A DNA stretch of 64,000 bases from Symbiodinium microadriaticum (Eukaryota; Sar; Dinophyceae; Suessiales; Symbiodiniaceae). Shown here one piece after another: positions 1 to 9,412 of this stretch. Each line of letters opens with the position of its first letter. Within the stretch, counting starts at the first letter, position 1. The stretch spans positions 426,455-490,454 of the forward strand of contig LSRX01000514.1 of the NCBI GenBank assembly GCA_001939145.1. The letters run 5' to 3'. The notes beneath the pieces are model-generated. The model did not search any database. It had not been told where the DNA came from and saw only the letters and a program-made list of their open reading frames with translations. A program made the translations under genes and the position numbers.

Positions 1-37
1 GGGGTTGGGGTTTGGGGTTTAGGGTTTAGGGTTTAGC
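1..37 (+). repeat. TTTAGGG-type array
   Basis: Degenerate G-rich telomere-like repeat that opens the window. It passes at once into other sequence, so it is an interstitial block and not a chromosome end. Confidence 0.7.
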
Positions 38-53
38 CCCTAAAGGGTCCAAC

Positions 54-160
54 TGTTGATGATATCAATCCTGCCTTACCTTAAGGACCCTAAGCTATGG
101 GAGTTATGGTATGTTCTTTACTATGGATAATGCAGGGTTTATATTTTATATCACCAACCG
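54..160 (+). mobile_element. Inverted-repeat element D1
   Basis: Family D, about 105 bp. The consensus ends are TACGGTTGATGATATAAATCC and its inverse, with AAGGACCCTAAACTATGGG inside. This copy is diverged at its left end (TGTTGATGATATCAATCC). Confidence 0.7.
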
Positions 161-404
161 AGGTACTTCGAATTATCTATAGGTCTTTAGGGCCTTTGAA
201 ATTTTAGGCTACCAAAAACCAAAAGCGGTAAGGACTACTTGGGCCCTTCGGGTGTTGCTTTCGGCACCGCAAGAGGTTAATACAGGGGTGGGGAATATTT
301 CGCACTAGGATCCCCCTATCAAACACTTCCTTATAGTTAAACCAGATTATGCCGCAACACCCTATTCCCATGATTAAGGCTGCATCCCGGGCTGTTTGGT
401 TCAG

Positions 405-680
405 GGTCTTCTGGCCTGGGTCGGGAGCAGGGCCGGATCGTCTTCGGACTTTGCTCCCTGCTCTGAGAGCCTTGCTTCAACATCATACCTGGGTCCTTGT
501 TGGATACAATTTTACATTGTTGTTATAATAAACCCTAATCAGGATTGAAAATGATCATTTTTAATATGGCCCTAACTGGGGACCAGATACCTGCAAGTCC
601 ACTGTTGTATGATACTGGTTGCGAACTTCCAGTTCAGCATGCATGGCTTCCGAATCGCACACATTTTCCGAAAAATGTAG
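405..680 (+). CDS. Coding island interrupted by element J1
   Basis: A 57-codon frame plus stop that appears only when J1 (488-586) and one ATA duplication are removed (405-487 joined to 590-680; 174 nt). It begins after a possible acceptor TTCAG|G. Readable stretches include GLLAWVGSRAG before and MHGFRIAHIFRKM after the join. The product is unknown. Either a short exon set or a remnant. Confidence 0.45.
488..586 (+). mobile_element. Inverted-repeat element J1
   Basis: Family J, 99 bp, ends CCTGGGTCCTTGTT / GGGGACCAG, flanked by ATA at 485-487 and 587-589. A second copy lies at 60723-60828. Confidence 0.65.
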
Positions 681-820
681 TCATCTGAAGCACATAGAAG
701 GGTAGCTAGATCCGGCTCTTCAGCCCAGAAAACATTGAGAAATTACAAGACCCTGCAATCTCGAAAATCATATACGACTGCTACATACTGCTACAAAAAA
801 ATCCTTAAGCCAAAGACTCT

Positions 821-924
821 AACCCTTAGCATCGAAATAGCCCAAGAGCCTTATATAATAGAGTCTTTGGTCCCAAGAGCCGTAAAATGTGAGTCCTTTG
901 AGGGGGTAAGGGTAAGCCTGCACC
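821..924 (+). repeat. Dispersed repeat P, copy 1
   Basis: About 104 bp, nearly identical to 62838-62946 and including the same flanking AGCCTGCACC. Shorter relatives of its core (GTATGGTCTTTGG) occur near 24600-24655 and 47195-47265. Confidence 0.6.
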
Positions 925-1184
925 GAGGCCTCCAACTGGCTCTGGCCATCTGCGCAAGCTACTTTACGCTTTCTTTGTCGGTGCAGCCGTATCGCCATCG
1001 AGGCCTTGGGATGGAGTTAAGGATTGCTGCCTGTGGGTCTTCATAGGGCTTAGGTTGGGTTTTGGGGTTTTAGCCTGTAGGGTTTGGGCTTTAGGCTTCA
1101 AGGACTCGGAGTCTCGAAGCAAGTCGCTTTACGGCTCAAAGTCAAAGTGTGCATGTTGCGAGGTCTTCAGGGCTAGAGGGCTAA

Positions 1185-1584
1185 ACGCAGTCTGAGATCT
1201 TTGAGGCTAAGTATATCGAGCCTGAAGGTCAAGGACATCTTTACACGAAGACTTTCAAGAGCCGTCTTAGACTCCTGAAACACTCTACAGCATCTTTGGA
1301 GGCTTTACAAAACCAACCGAAACCTAAAGCGCCAGAGAGCTGGAAGCTTACAGTCCTGAAAGACCCTAGGGCTTCAAGTACACCAATAGTGCCTACTTTG
1401 GGGTCTAAAGCTTTTAAATAGTACCTACTTTGGGGTCTAAAGCCTTTAAATAGTACCTACTTTGGGCTATTTGGAGCCTCTGGGAGAAAGAACCCTGATG
1501 GCCGGGACATGCCAATTACATTCCTCTGAGCTCGAATCACCATCTAGACGGCCAGTGGCGGCAATTCCCTACAGTGTCCCATGA
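1185..1584 (+). CDS. Coding island interrupted by element A1
   Basis: 91 codons plus stop after removing A1 and one AGA copy (1185-1363 joined to 1488-1584; 276 nt). It starts after a possible acceptor AACGCAG|T. The composition is soluble and charged, e.g. FEAKYIEPEGQGHLYTK before and SSELESPSRRPVAAIPYS after. The protein is unknown. One of the stronger coding candidates because the open frame extends far on both sides of the element. Confidence 0.6.
1364..1484 (+). mobile_element. Inverted-repeat element A1 (expanded)
   Basis: Family A: ends CCCTRGGGCTCC / GGAGCCCCAGGG around two direct copies of AATAGTACCTACTTTGGG. This copy has three internal units, so it is longer than the usual 88 bp. 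Flanked by AGA on both sides. Confidence 0.75.
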
Positions 1585-1828
1585 TCAGAAAGCACATGCG
1601 CAAACAAAGCAAGAGTTGCACCTGAGCATCGGGGCAAGGCCGAAAAAACAACAACCCACCTGATCATATAGAGGAGTTTCAACACTACCAACGCCTCAGA
1701 TTAAAGGGTTTCAATACACTTCTATTTGTACAGTCGTATGCCTGGAAATCTTATTCTAGTTGTTAAGACCCCTAGACCCTCAGGGTCCATGTACCCCTAA
1801 ATAGAATATACTTAGGCCTGATAAAGTA

Positions 1829-1912
1829 CCCTTAGGGCTCCAAGTGCACAACCTACTTTGGGGTCTAAAGTCTTTAAATAGTACCTACTTTGGGCTATTT
1901 GGAGCCCCAGGG
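1829..1912 (+). mobile_element. Inverted-repeat element A2
   Basis: Family A, plus orientation, inserted in the middle of E1. Confidence 0.7.
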
Positions 1913-1943
1913 TACGTCCTACCTAGGTACTTTTGCGCTCAAT

Positions 1944-2034
1944 TACCCATAGGCCCCTACGTAGTTCCTTTTCATAATATTTAGAATCCTATAAGGTAAT
2001 CCCAAAAAGGAACTGCTCAGGGGGCCTATGTGTA
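1944..2034 (+). mobile_element. Inverted-repeat element B1
   Basis: Family B: ends TACCCATAGGCCCCTAAGTA and its inverse, about 94 bp, always flanked by TA. Inserted in the right half of E1. Confidence 0.7.
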
Positions 2035-2074
2035 TGTACTACATGGGTACATGGACCCTCAAACCTGATTGATT

Positions 2075-2265
2075 CGGGAGGTTTAAACTTCCTGGAGAGC
2101 TGCTTCGCTTTCTGCAACGTCGGGGCCTTGAGGTGATCTACCCATGGCCCCTAGGTAGTTCCTTCTTGGGATTGCCTTATAGGATTCTTATTTATACACC
2201 ACAAGAAGGAAATACTTAGGGGCCTATGGGTACGAGGGTTTTATGGGATTTTGGCGATGGAGATT
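2075..2265 (+). CDS. Short coding-like island around B2
   Basis: Removing B2 with one TA joins LLRFLQRRGLEVIY to EGFMGFWRWR in one frame. Short, ends in a poly-T run, product unknown. Confidence 0.3.
2139..2232 (+). mobile_element. Inverted-repeat element B2
   Basis: Family B, flanked by TA at both ends. Confidence 0.75.
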
Positions 2266-2307
2266 TTTTTTTTTTTTTTTTCGGGGGGGTTTGGGAGATC
2301 CTTTTGG

Positions 2308-2460
2308 CTCAGGGTTTAGGGTTTATAGGGTTTAGGGTCTTGGGTTCAGGGTTGAGGGTTTATAGGGTTTAGGGTCTTGGGTTCAGGGTTTAGGGTTTAT
2401 AGGGTTTAGGGTCTTGGGTTCAGGGTTTAGGGTTTGGGGTTTAGGGTCTTGGGTTCAGCC
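2308..2460 (+). repeat. TTTAGGG-derived tandem array
   Basis: Three to four copies of a roughly 49-bp unit built from TTTAGGG variants with GTCTTGGGTTCAG, after a poly-T run at 2264-2281. Confidence 0.75.
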
Positions 2461-2543
2461 CCCGTTGAGGCGTTCCAGTTTCCGTGAGCGCTAGACGTCT
2501 GCTTCAGTGCCTTAGCCCGGATCTTCCTCTTGACGCTGGTTAC

Positions 2544-2646
2544 GTAGTTCTCTAAATTAGGGTCCCTCTTTACTTTAGGTCCCAAAAACAGTACGGCATC
2601 TGTAAAAACAGGACCCTGAAAAGGACCTATTCAGAGAACTAAGCTA
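2544..2646 (+). mobile_element. Inverted-repeat element F1
   Basis: Family F: ends GTAGTTCTCTAAATTAGGG and its inverse, with AGTACGGCACCC-like sequence inside. The right end is degraded. Confidence 0.6.
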
Positions 2647-2978
2647 CAGTCAGTCTTTGAAATTTGAAGCCCCTGTACCGTCATGTCTGTTCTGGCTCGG
2701 GCGATGGATGTGAGATGTTGAAGACTATGGAGCTTTTTATTTCCTGAGAGTTCGTAATACTACGGACACCTGAAAGGGCACGTCATCTGGATCCATCATG
2801 CTTGCACCTCCCGTGTGAAAGACAAGGATTAGCTGCAAGCTTCGGGACAGTGGTGATATAGTTACGTTCAGGTCAGCCACGCGACTACTGAGTCTGCAAT
2901 GGTCCGAATCTTTGGTAGCCAGACCATCTCCGGATTTACGCCTCGCCGTAAAACCTTTATAGGGTCAACTCAGCCTGA

Positions 2979-3190
2979 GCTTCACTTTCTGATTACCCTA
3001 GGGCTCCAAGTATACGTTTAGTACCTACTTTGGGGTCTAACGGCTGCAAATAGTACCTACTTTGGGCTATTTAGAGCCCCAGGGTTATCGCACTGCAATA
3101 GGTAAAATAGCACAAATTCCGCAGAAGGCAGATTTGCACCGACAAAGTCGCAGAGCCCCCAGAGTGCTGATCCTTAGGCAAGGGGCTTGA
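2979..3190 (+). CDS. Coding island interrupted by A3
   Basis: Removing A3 with one TTA gives 39 codons plus stop (2979-2995 joined to 3088-3190), including IAQIPQKADLHRQSRRAP. Unknown product. The next frame, from 3191, is open too, so a frameshift at the boundary is possible. Confidence 0.35.
2996..3084 (+). mobile_element. Inverted-repeat element A3
   Basis: Family A, 89 bp, flanked by TTA on both sides. Confidence 0.75.
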
Positions 3191-3431
3191 CATGGCCCAG
3201 GTACTTTGCGTGCTGATGTCCATGCAGATGGTGCCAGGGCTGCAGAGATCATCCATACCCTAACCCTAGGGCTCCAAGGAAATAGTACCTACTTTGGGGT
3301 CTAAAGTCTTTAAATAGTACCTACTTTGGGCTATTTGGAGCCCCAGGGTACTAATAAGTACAGACTTTCCGAATCGACAAATCTACTATCCGCAACCCAG
3401 GTACCTACTTATTCGGTCCTTCGGACCGTAG
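3191..3431 (+). CDS. Coding island interrupted by A4
   Basis: 3191-3263 joined to 3352-3431 gives 50 codons plus stop once A4 and its 3-bp duplication are removed. Readable on the right: IISTDFPNRQIYYPQP. Unknown protein. Confidence 0.4.
3264..3348 (+). mobile_element. Inverted-repeat element A4
   Basis: Family A, 85 bp. Flanks TAA and TAC, a duplication with one mismatch. Confidence 0.7.
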
Positions 3432-3461
3432 GTTTACCGAACCGAGCCCGGGAAACCTTAA

Positions 3462-3644
3462 ACTGGAGCACTTACCCTGGGCTCCCAATAGCCCAAGGTA
3501 GTACTATTTGCAGACTTTAGACCCCAAAGAAGGTAATATTTGTATACTTGGAGCCCTAGGGTTAACTTGAGGAAGGATAAGCCAGCCCGATCAAATGCCC
3601 AAAGCTCCTATACAGGTGCTGCAATCACAGAACAGCTCCCCTGA
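3462..3644 (+). CDS. Coding island interrupted by A5
   Basis: 3462-3474 joined to 3565-3644 gives 30 codons plus stop, including RKDKPARSNAQSSYTGAA. Short, unknown product. Confidence 0.35.
3475..3561 (-). mobile_element. Inverted-repeat element A5
   Basis: Family A, minus orientation, flanked by TTA on both sides. Confidence 0.75.
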
Positions 3645-3657
3645 AGACCTGAACTAC

Positions 3658-3755
3658 TGTTGATGATATAAATCCTGCATTACCTTAAGGACCCTAAACT
3701 ATGGGAATTATGCCATGTTCCTTATACGGGTGATGCAGGATTTATATCATGAAGC
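3658..3755 (+). mobile_element. Inverted-repeat element D2
   Basis: Family D, with a right end altered to TATATCATGAAGCATA. Its last bases supply the ATG at 3749. Confidence 0.7.
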
Positions 3756-4012
3756 ATAGGACGAAGCCCATGGCCGGCTCCAACCCTCCTACACCCAAGC
3801 AGGTCGACGCCGTCTCTGTCTACAGAAACTACAACGCCCTCACACCCTACATTTTTTTGGATTTTGCGGTTGCTACAAGCAGTGACAAGTATTTTTGGGC
3901 TGTATGGCTGCATGATGACTACCAAGAAACGGATGCAGCAGCCCGGACATCGTTTCTAAGCATTCTATCATTCGCATGCGTGATTGAAACAAAGAGGAAC
4001 ACGGCTCGGTGA
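3749..4012 (+). CDS. 87-codon open frame, unknown protein
   Basis: Uninterrupted frame from an ATG that lies inside D2, so the true start or exon edge is more likely near 3756. It reads like coding sequence: SVYRNYNALTPYIFLDFA, then SSDKYFWAVWLHDDYQETD. No domain recognised. Confidence 0.45.
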   Translation: MKHRTKPMAGSNPPTPKQVDAVSVYRNYNALTPYIFLDFAVATSSDKYFWAVWLHDDYQETDAAARTSFLSILSFACVIETKRNTAR

Positions 4013-4845
4013 ACCCTCAACCCGCTCCTTTTCAGGATTTAGTGTGGGGAGGGAGGGAGGGGGGTGGAGCAAGTTTGGGGGACAGGCCCGGTCCTCTTTG
4101 TTCACTTCGATATCGTAGGGGTACTGAGAAATATAACTCTTAGTCTTTGGTTACTGTAACCCTTAAGAAACAGCTGCAAGTAAAATTTGGGCTAGGATAC
4201 CAAGTTCAATATCGATATAAGTTAGGGTTTACATGTAAGGCGATGTGAGAACCGAGGGTACACAGAGTGTACATCATACTTGCTCTATCTGAGGAGTACT
4301 TCGGGAGCAGTCCCACCTACGAGAACATCGTCTTTGCCGTGGCTTGACTGAAGCCCTCAACTAGACCCACACCCTCAGCTCAAATCGATGACATGGATGA
4401 ACTGATTCGCCATCCTCGGTAGCAAGTCGTAGGTATACCGTACCTTGGGCCATCCTGCAGAAAACCTTGACCCTGCTGATTTTTTGGAAAGTCTCCCTGG
4501 CCCCTCAGCCCTGAACCCCTAAGCCCAAAACCCTAACACCAAGCCTGCAAATTGGACCATTCTCAGCCATCAACCTTCAGCTCAAAAAACCGATTTTACA
4601 CTCTAAATCCGTGTCGATCCAGTGGATTTTGCCGGATCTACACTCACAACGTATATCTATAGTCTTTCAAAGCACAAACTTGATCATCTGGTGGTGGTTC
4701 TTGTGTTTCAGTTTCCGTCGTGAAGTCTAGGGTTAACGAAGTTGACGGTTCGGGCGAAATGTAGGGCCTTTATCACTCGTTTTGTTGGCATGGGGTGGAG
4801 CATACCCTACACCCCAGAACCCCAAGCCTACAAACTGAACCCTGA

Positions 4846-5034
4846 TTCCGAGCCTCCCAAAAACACAACCTCAAATCGCGTTTGGTCCCAACACTGCAGT
4901 TGGTGTTCGGCTACGGTACGCTGGGCGTCCTGGTGCTCGTGATGTGGTCGTTCTTCTTCGCTTGGGAAAAGACCTTCCAGGACCTCTGCAAACGGATGTG
5001 CTTTTGGTTCCAGGCTACCTACCCTCATGTTTGA
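4846..5034 (+). CDS. Exon-like island, C-terminal membrane segment
   Basis: Open frame without ATG. A possible acceptor CACTGCAG| at about 4899 precedes a hydrophobic helix (GTLGVLVLVMWSFFFAW), followed by a basic aromatic tail (LCKRMCFWFQATYPHV) and stop. A GC donor (CCAG|GCTACC) near 5013 is an alternative end. Could be the last exon of a single-pass membrane protein. Confidence 0.45.
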   Translation, partial: FRASQKHNLKSRLVPTLQLVFGYGTLGVLVLVMWSFFFAWEKTFQDLCKRMCFWFQATYPHV

Positions 5035-5323
5035 ACCCAGGCAACTCCTGCTCAAACCCAAGATCCCAAAGCTCTGTTGCCAATAATTAACACCGCTGAT
5101 GGACAAAATCCTGCATTGTCCGTACTGAGGAACACACCACAGTTCCCATAGCCTGATCTACCTAGACTTTAAGCCCGAAGCCCATCAGCCGCAGCTCTTG
5201 TCTTTGAGCTTGCCACATTCCGATGTCAAAACGGTCTTTCCCACCCAAGCTTGCCGGATCTGGACCCGAAGCTTCAAAGCTTAAACCCCAAACCTGTAAG
5301 CCCTATAAGCCCTAAGCCCTACC

Positions 5324-5648
5324 GAAGCCCCGAGCACGGGGACATCGAAGATCCAAGTTAGACCATCTGGCCTTATCCCAGGAGGATAGTAGATCCCCTA
5401 ATTGGGGACCCTAACTACTAAACGGGTACTTTGTAGGAACCCCCTTAGTGGATCTACTTTTTGGATCCTCCCGGGGGTCTGGGATAAGCCTTATCCCTTA
5501 CGTCTTCGCCCCCTTTGTTACAGCTTTTCTTCGAGTTTCTATATCGTCCTTCGTATGCACCATGCAGATACGGACTACCCCCCCCCCCCCCCCCCCCCCC
5601 GTCTCTCCATGCCTCGGGGGCTCTCCAAGGCCCCCATGCAATACATAA
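5324..5648 (+). CDS. Coding-like island interrupted by H1
   Basis: Removing H1 with one GCC joins 5324-5372 to 5491-5648 (207 nt, 68 codons plus stop), e.g. IPYVFAPFVTAFLRVSISS. A poly-C run at 5577-5600 makes the downstream frame uncertain, and another frame is also open across the join. Confidence 0.35.
5373..5487 (+). mobile_element. Inverted-repeat element H1
   Basis: Family H: ends TTATCCCAGGAGGA / TCCTCC...TGGGATAA, interior GATCCCCTAATTGGGGACCC. Flanked by GCC on both sides. A relative lies at 37048-37172. Confidence 0.65.
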
Positions 5649-5774
5649 ATTTCATAAAACCTGCCGCTCTGAACCAAGAGCTCTCTATTTCTGCCTTTGT
5701 TCTCGTCAAATAGGGGGTCTTACCAGGACACTTCGCTGCCTTAAGAGCTGCCTTCTGCTGTTTCGTAAGCTTGA

Positions 5775-6516
5775 CTCTCTTGCTCTGTGCCTTTCGTGAG
5801 TTCGTCCATGCGGCGATGGAAAACCCTGGGCTCCAAATAGCTCAAAGTACGTACTAGTTACAAACTTTAGGCCCTAAAGTAGGTACTATTTGTATACTTG
5901 GAGCCCTAGGGAAAGGGTAGCGGCGGAGAGAAGGCGAGCTCTCACGTTGACGGGTGACTCGCTCTGTGCATCCCGTGATCATTCTTGCCTCGTTCGCTTC
6001 TCCTTGTCACTGTACGGCCAAGATTCCTTGCGTGCTTCCATTGGTGATGCACACGTTTCTTGCGTGCTTCAATTGGTGATGCACACGGCCTCGACGGAAG
6101 TCTGGACTTGCTTGCCCTCTTGCCAGGCCACCAAAAGTCTGGCTTGCCCCGTTGCCAGGCCACCAAGAGCATCTGGCATTTCGAGGTGGCAGCAAGTTGC
6201 TCCGGCGGTTGGCCCAAAAGCTGTTGCCATTGCCCTTTCAACCGTATCCCTAAGGGTCCGGGTGCCCAAACAGGTTATACTTTGGCCTTACATGCCTATA
6301 TAGGTAGTTTGCGGCCACAGTATATACTGTTTGGGTACAAGGACAACCCTGAGGGTATGCCCCGCGCAACAGCCAACACTTGCACACATTGCGAACAACT
6401 GGCAGACTTGCAAGCATTGTGTCTTTCCGGGTGGTGCTGCTAGTCTTGAGAATAATGACGAAGTCAGCGGAACAGTTTCATCACCCACGCAGCCATGTTC
6501 AGCGGTGAAGCTGTAG
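5775..6516 (+). CDS. 179-codon frame restored across A6 and E11
   Basis: 5775-5823, 5915-6247 and 6359-6516 (540 nt) form one frame of 179 codons plus stop when A6 (+AAA) and E11 (+TAT) are removed. The N part is basic (RRWKRVAAERRRALTLTG). The C part contains LAHIANNWQTCKHC and ENNDEVSGTVSSPTQP. Over 5714-5957 a second frame across A6 is also open (50 codons), and all three frames are open around 6090-6240, so the upstream part is less certain. Longest coding candidate here; family unknown. Confidence 0.5.
5824..5911 (-). mobile_element. Inverted-repeat element A6
   Basis: Family A, 88 bp, minus orientation, flanked by AAA at 5821-5823 and 5912-5914. Confidence 0.75.
6021..6087 (+). repeat. 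Two-copy tandem repeat
   Basis: About 29 bp, CTTGCGTGCTTC.ATTGGTGATG, repeated twice inside the 179-codon frame. A second local repeat, GCCAGGCCACCAA, lies at about 6122 and 6153. Confidence 0.55.
6248..6355 (+). mobile_element. Inverted-repeat element E11
   Basis: Family E, 108 bp, ends CCCTAAGGGTCC / CCCTGAGGG, flanked by TAT at 6245-6247 and 6356-6358. Element plus one duplication is 111 nt, a multiple of three. Confidence 0.75.
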
Positions 6517-6797
6517 CCCAGGCCCTACGATCAATCCCCAAACCCCGAACCATACACCATGTACCTTACAAACTCCAAGATGAAAGCAAGAAAAGGTATT
6601 GCTACGATGCCCTGAGCCTGAACCTCCTTGTGAACCATACCCAAACCCTACACCCCCTCAACCAAAAACAAAAATTGAAGCCAAACCCATACGATGCAGA
6701 TACCGGGGCTTGGGTGTCGAGCCTCGGAGACGGGGCGTCAAAGAAGATGTTCAAGTCTTCCCGACGGGCCCATGTACCTCAGGGTATATATCTCTAA
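6495..6797 (+). CDS. 100-codon open frame, unknown protein
   Basis: ATG at 6495, right after a possible acceptor CACGCAG|. N part MFSGEAVAQALRSIPKPR, then VPYKLQDESKKRYCYDAL. The middle (6640-6690) contains degenerate CCCTAAA sequence, so the frame may be two exons. A donor CAGG|GTATAT sits near 6783. It overlaps the end of the preceding frame. Confidence 0.35.
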   Translation: MFSGEAVAQALRSIPKPRTIHHVPYKLQDESKKRYCYDALSLNLLVNHTQTLHPLNQKQKLKPNPYDADTGAWVSSLGDGASKKMFKSSRRAHVPQGIYL

Positions 6798-6829
6798 GCC
6801 TGAATGGGCTCCTGAGTGTATAGTTACGA

Positions 6830-6912
6830 TACCCATAGGCGCCTAAGTAGTTCCTCATTATGGTTTATATTAAGGTAATCCCAAAAAGGAGCTACTTAGG
6901 GGCCTATGGGTA
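6830..6912 (+). mobile_element. Inverted-repeat element B3
   Basis: Family B, 83 bp, TA on both sides. Confidence 0.7.
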
Positions 6913-7297
6913 GGGTCAAGCTCTAAACTATATTTTAGGCACATGGCCCCTTAAAAAAGGTTTGTGAATTAGTTCTAGGTGAAGGGTGATGAAGACACAC
7001 CTGAATCATAGAGCCGAGCCCACCCCCCTTTGCAGACGCCCCGGCCAGGAGACGTACTACGTTATGATGCAGTTGGCTCGGTTGGTGCAGGATTTATCAA
7101 CTGAAGTATAGGGTTTAGGGCTTCGGGTTTAGGGCGGATGACACCCTAAACCGTATTTTTCCTCAATTTAAGCTGGGCCACGCTTTGTTGGTTCTCGGCG
7201 TAAGAGCGTGAATGCAGCATACGGTTCCATTAGAGTCCCGTTCCTGCGCAACCCTAACCCTGAAATTGTATACTTGACACCACCAGATTGAAACGAC

Positions 7298-7420
7298 ACT
7301 CCTAAACCCTAAACCTTAACCCTATAAACCCTATAAACCCTATAAGCCCTATAAGCCCTATAAACCCTATAAACCCTATGAACCCTATAAACCCTAAACC
7401 CTAAACCCTAAACCCAAAAC
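7298..7420 (-). repeat. CCCTAAA-type array
   Basis: C-rich telomere-like block dominated by CCCTATAAA variants. Confidence 0.8.
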
Positions 7421-7594
7421 ATGAGTCTTTAAAGCCAAGCCTTCGAGGAGAAGCTTCAGAGCTCCGTAAAGATCTAAGAACGCTTTGGGTCTCGGGTATG
7501 CCCTACCCTTACGGTTTAGGGGTTTACCAGCTGCCGCTCCTTGGTGCGGGGCTTTTGCCAACACTGCTATTAAATTAGCTGTCGGCTTTGCTCA

Positions 7595-8185
7595 TTGCTT
7601 GTGGATAACGCTGCCTTTTGGGCCGTTGTGCTGTGGTATATGGGCCGCCCCGCCGTGTGGGCTATAGTTTATTTCCTGCTGGTGGCAGGAGTTTGTTTGC
7701 TCTGTCTTGGATACGAAGGGACACAAGAGGTCCCGCAGCCCGGCGTGGCACAGGCGGCAGCGAGCCGCGAGAAGCCGCGCCAGGCGTCGCTGCAAGGCTG
7801 GCAAGCGGAAGTGGCAAGACGTGTTTCTTCTTTCACACCACCACGGAAGTATGCCGCCGAAGGGAGAGAAAAATGCCAAGGCCACTGGCAAAAGCAAACC
7901 CGAAGGAGGAGCTGGAGGAGCTACCCTTTATCCTGGCATCGTAATCCTGAAGTCTATTGTATCTGGCCTTTGCTAGTGTCAGCTTTGCGCGCTATCTCCG
8001 ATCGTGCAACCCAAGACCTTTGGAATGCACCATCAGGTATGGGCAGTGGCGAACCTACTGCCGAGCAGCTGGCACAGAAGCATGCCAATATGATCCACAA
8101 GTTGTCCAAGCTAGGGTTTATAGGGTTTAGGGTTTATAGGGTTTTGGGTCTCGGGTATGCCCTAGGCCGTAGGGCCCCTAAGTAG
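7595..8185 (+). CDS. 196-codon open frame, uncertain
   Basis: Longest uninterrupted frame in the window, but it has no ATG. A hydrophobic stretch (WAIVYFLLVAGVCLLCLG) is followed by basic sequence, then GSGEPTAEQLAQKHANMI near 8050-8100, then telomere-like repeat. An ATG at 7851 opens another frame beginning MPPKGEKNAKATGKSK. The region may hold two exons in different frames; I cannot choose. Confidence 0.3.
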   Translation: MLVDNAAFWAVVLWYMGRPAVWAIVYFLLVAGVCLLCLGYEGTQEVPQPGVAQAAASREKPRQASLQGWQAEVARRVSSFTPPRKYAAEGREKCQGHWQKQTRRRSWRSYPLSWHRNPEVYCIWPLLVSALRAISDRATQDLWNAPSGMGSGEPTAEQLAQKHANMIHKLSKLGFIGFRVYRVLGLGYALGRRAPK

Positions 8186-8259
8186 TTCCTTTTTGTGGTC
8201 TTTATTTAGAATCCTATAAGGTACTCCCAAAAAAGGAACTACTTAGAGGCCTATGGGTA
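8167..8259 (+). mobile_element. Inverted-repeat element B4
   Basis: Family B with a damaged left end, directly followed by A7. Confidence 0.6.
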
Positions 8260-8262
8260 AGG

Positions 8263-8351
8263 CCCGAGGGCTCCAAGTAAACAAATAGTACCTACTTTAA
8301 GGTCTAAAGTCTGTAAATGGTACCTGCTTTGGGCTATCTGGAGCCCCAGGG
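8263..8351 (+). mobile_element. Inverted-repeat element A7
   Basis: Family A, 89 bp. No clean target duplication, probably because it abuts B4. Confidence 0.65.
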
Positions 8352-8470
8352 ATGTAATACAGCCCCGAACAGGGAACTCAACGTCCATGTACACTTACAA
8401 GATCTTTCCGGCAAGGTGTCACATCCTTGCTCAGGTGGTGCCCCTAAACCCTAAGCCCTATAAACCCTAA

Positions 8471-8709
8471 ACCCTTGCAGGGAGTGTTTCCAAAAGGCGA
8501 TGGATTAATTTCGCACGTACGGCACCGTGGGCCCGAGAGTCCATGCATGATCCCCTGCAAGGGAAACTTAGCCAAGGTGTGCTGAAGCATCTGGATACCC
8601 ATAGGCCCCTAAGTAGTTCCTTTTTGGGATTACCTTATAAGATTCTAAATATAAACCATAAACAGGAACTACTTAGGGGCCTATGGGTATAGTACAGACG
8701 CTTGAATAA
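8471..8709 (+). CDS. Coding island interrupted by B5
   Basis: 8471-8597 joined to 8690-8709 (147 nt, 48 codons plus stop) after removing B5 and one TA. Acceptor-like CTTGCAG|G at 8480, at the end of a CCCTAAA block. Readable: RRWINFARTAPWARESMH and LSQGVLKHLDIVQTLE across the join. Unknown product. Confidence 0.45.
8596..8689 (+). mobile_element. Inverted-repeat element B5
   Basis: Family B, 94 bp including TA at both ends, inside a coding frame. Confidence 0.8.
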
Positions 8710-9084
8710 TTCAGTAGTTCCGCGAATTTGTGTATGAGAGACCCCTCAAACCTCTGTCTTATCGGAACTATCGCTTTGCACGGCCCCCAAACCCGCTAAC
8801 CCTCAAACCCTCACACCCACAAATCCTCAAGTCCGGAGGGCAGTCAAGGTTGATAACTTGGGGCGGGTTCAGGGCCGTTCCGCAATATCTTGATCCTTAA
8901 AGTAAGACTCGACGATGTGGGGTAAAAGCCTACCGATTCCTGAACGAACCGTCTTACCCGAAGCCGTCAAACGCAACCCGAGCTGGGTTCAGCAGTCAGT
9001 GTTCAATTTGGAGTGGTGGTGGGGGGGCTCGATACATAGAACAGGGTCTTGTTGTATCTCGTAGTAACTAGAATAAAGGAACCC

Positions 9085-9320
9085 TGAACCCTAAACCCTA
9101 AACTTTTAAACCCTAAACTCCACACCCTCTAAACCCCATAAACCCTATAAACCCTATAAACCCTAAAACCTAAACCCCATAAACCCTATAAACCCCGTAA
9201 AGCCTATAAGCCCTATAAACCTTAAACCCTACAAACCTTATACACCCTCAAACCTAAACCCTAAACCCTATAAGCCCTAGACCCTATAAACCCTCCCTAT
9301 AAAACCTAAACCCTACATTT
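9085..9320 (-). repeat. CCCTAAA-type array
   Basis: About 235 bp of CCCTAAA and CCCTATAAA variants. Confidence 0.8.
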
Positions 9321-9345
9321 ATAGAGGGCGCAGGATCCTTTAAAG

Positions 9346-9407
9346 GAGGCCCCTATAATTTAAGGATAAATTATTCCTTATAATTAAGGGGTATTGGGCT
9401 CGCTGGG
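9346..9407 (+). mobile_element. Half element C1
   Basis: Only the right half of a family C element (TTAATTAAGG...ATTGGGCTCGCTGGG). The left half is lost. Confidence 0.5.
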
Positions 9408-9412
9408 TAGCA

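Larger units (their letters stand above)
1777..2060 (+). mobile_element. Element E1 with A2 and B1 nested inside
   Basis: Family E consensus: CCCTAAGGGTCCATGTACCC with an inverse copy at the other end. Here its two halves (from 1777 and ending at 2060) are separated by a family A and a family B element. Confidence 0.6.

Noticed and set aside
1..37. Chromosome end
   Set aside because: The G-rich repeat is only 37 bp, and similar blocks in both orientations occur throughout.
5515..5799. Poly-proline protein
   Set aside because: Pro run comes from a poly-C stretch of doubtful length.
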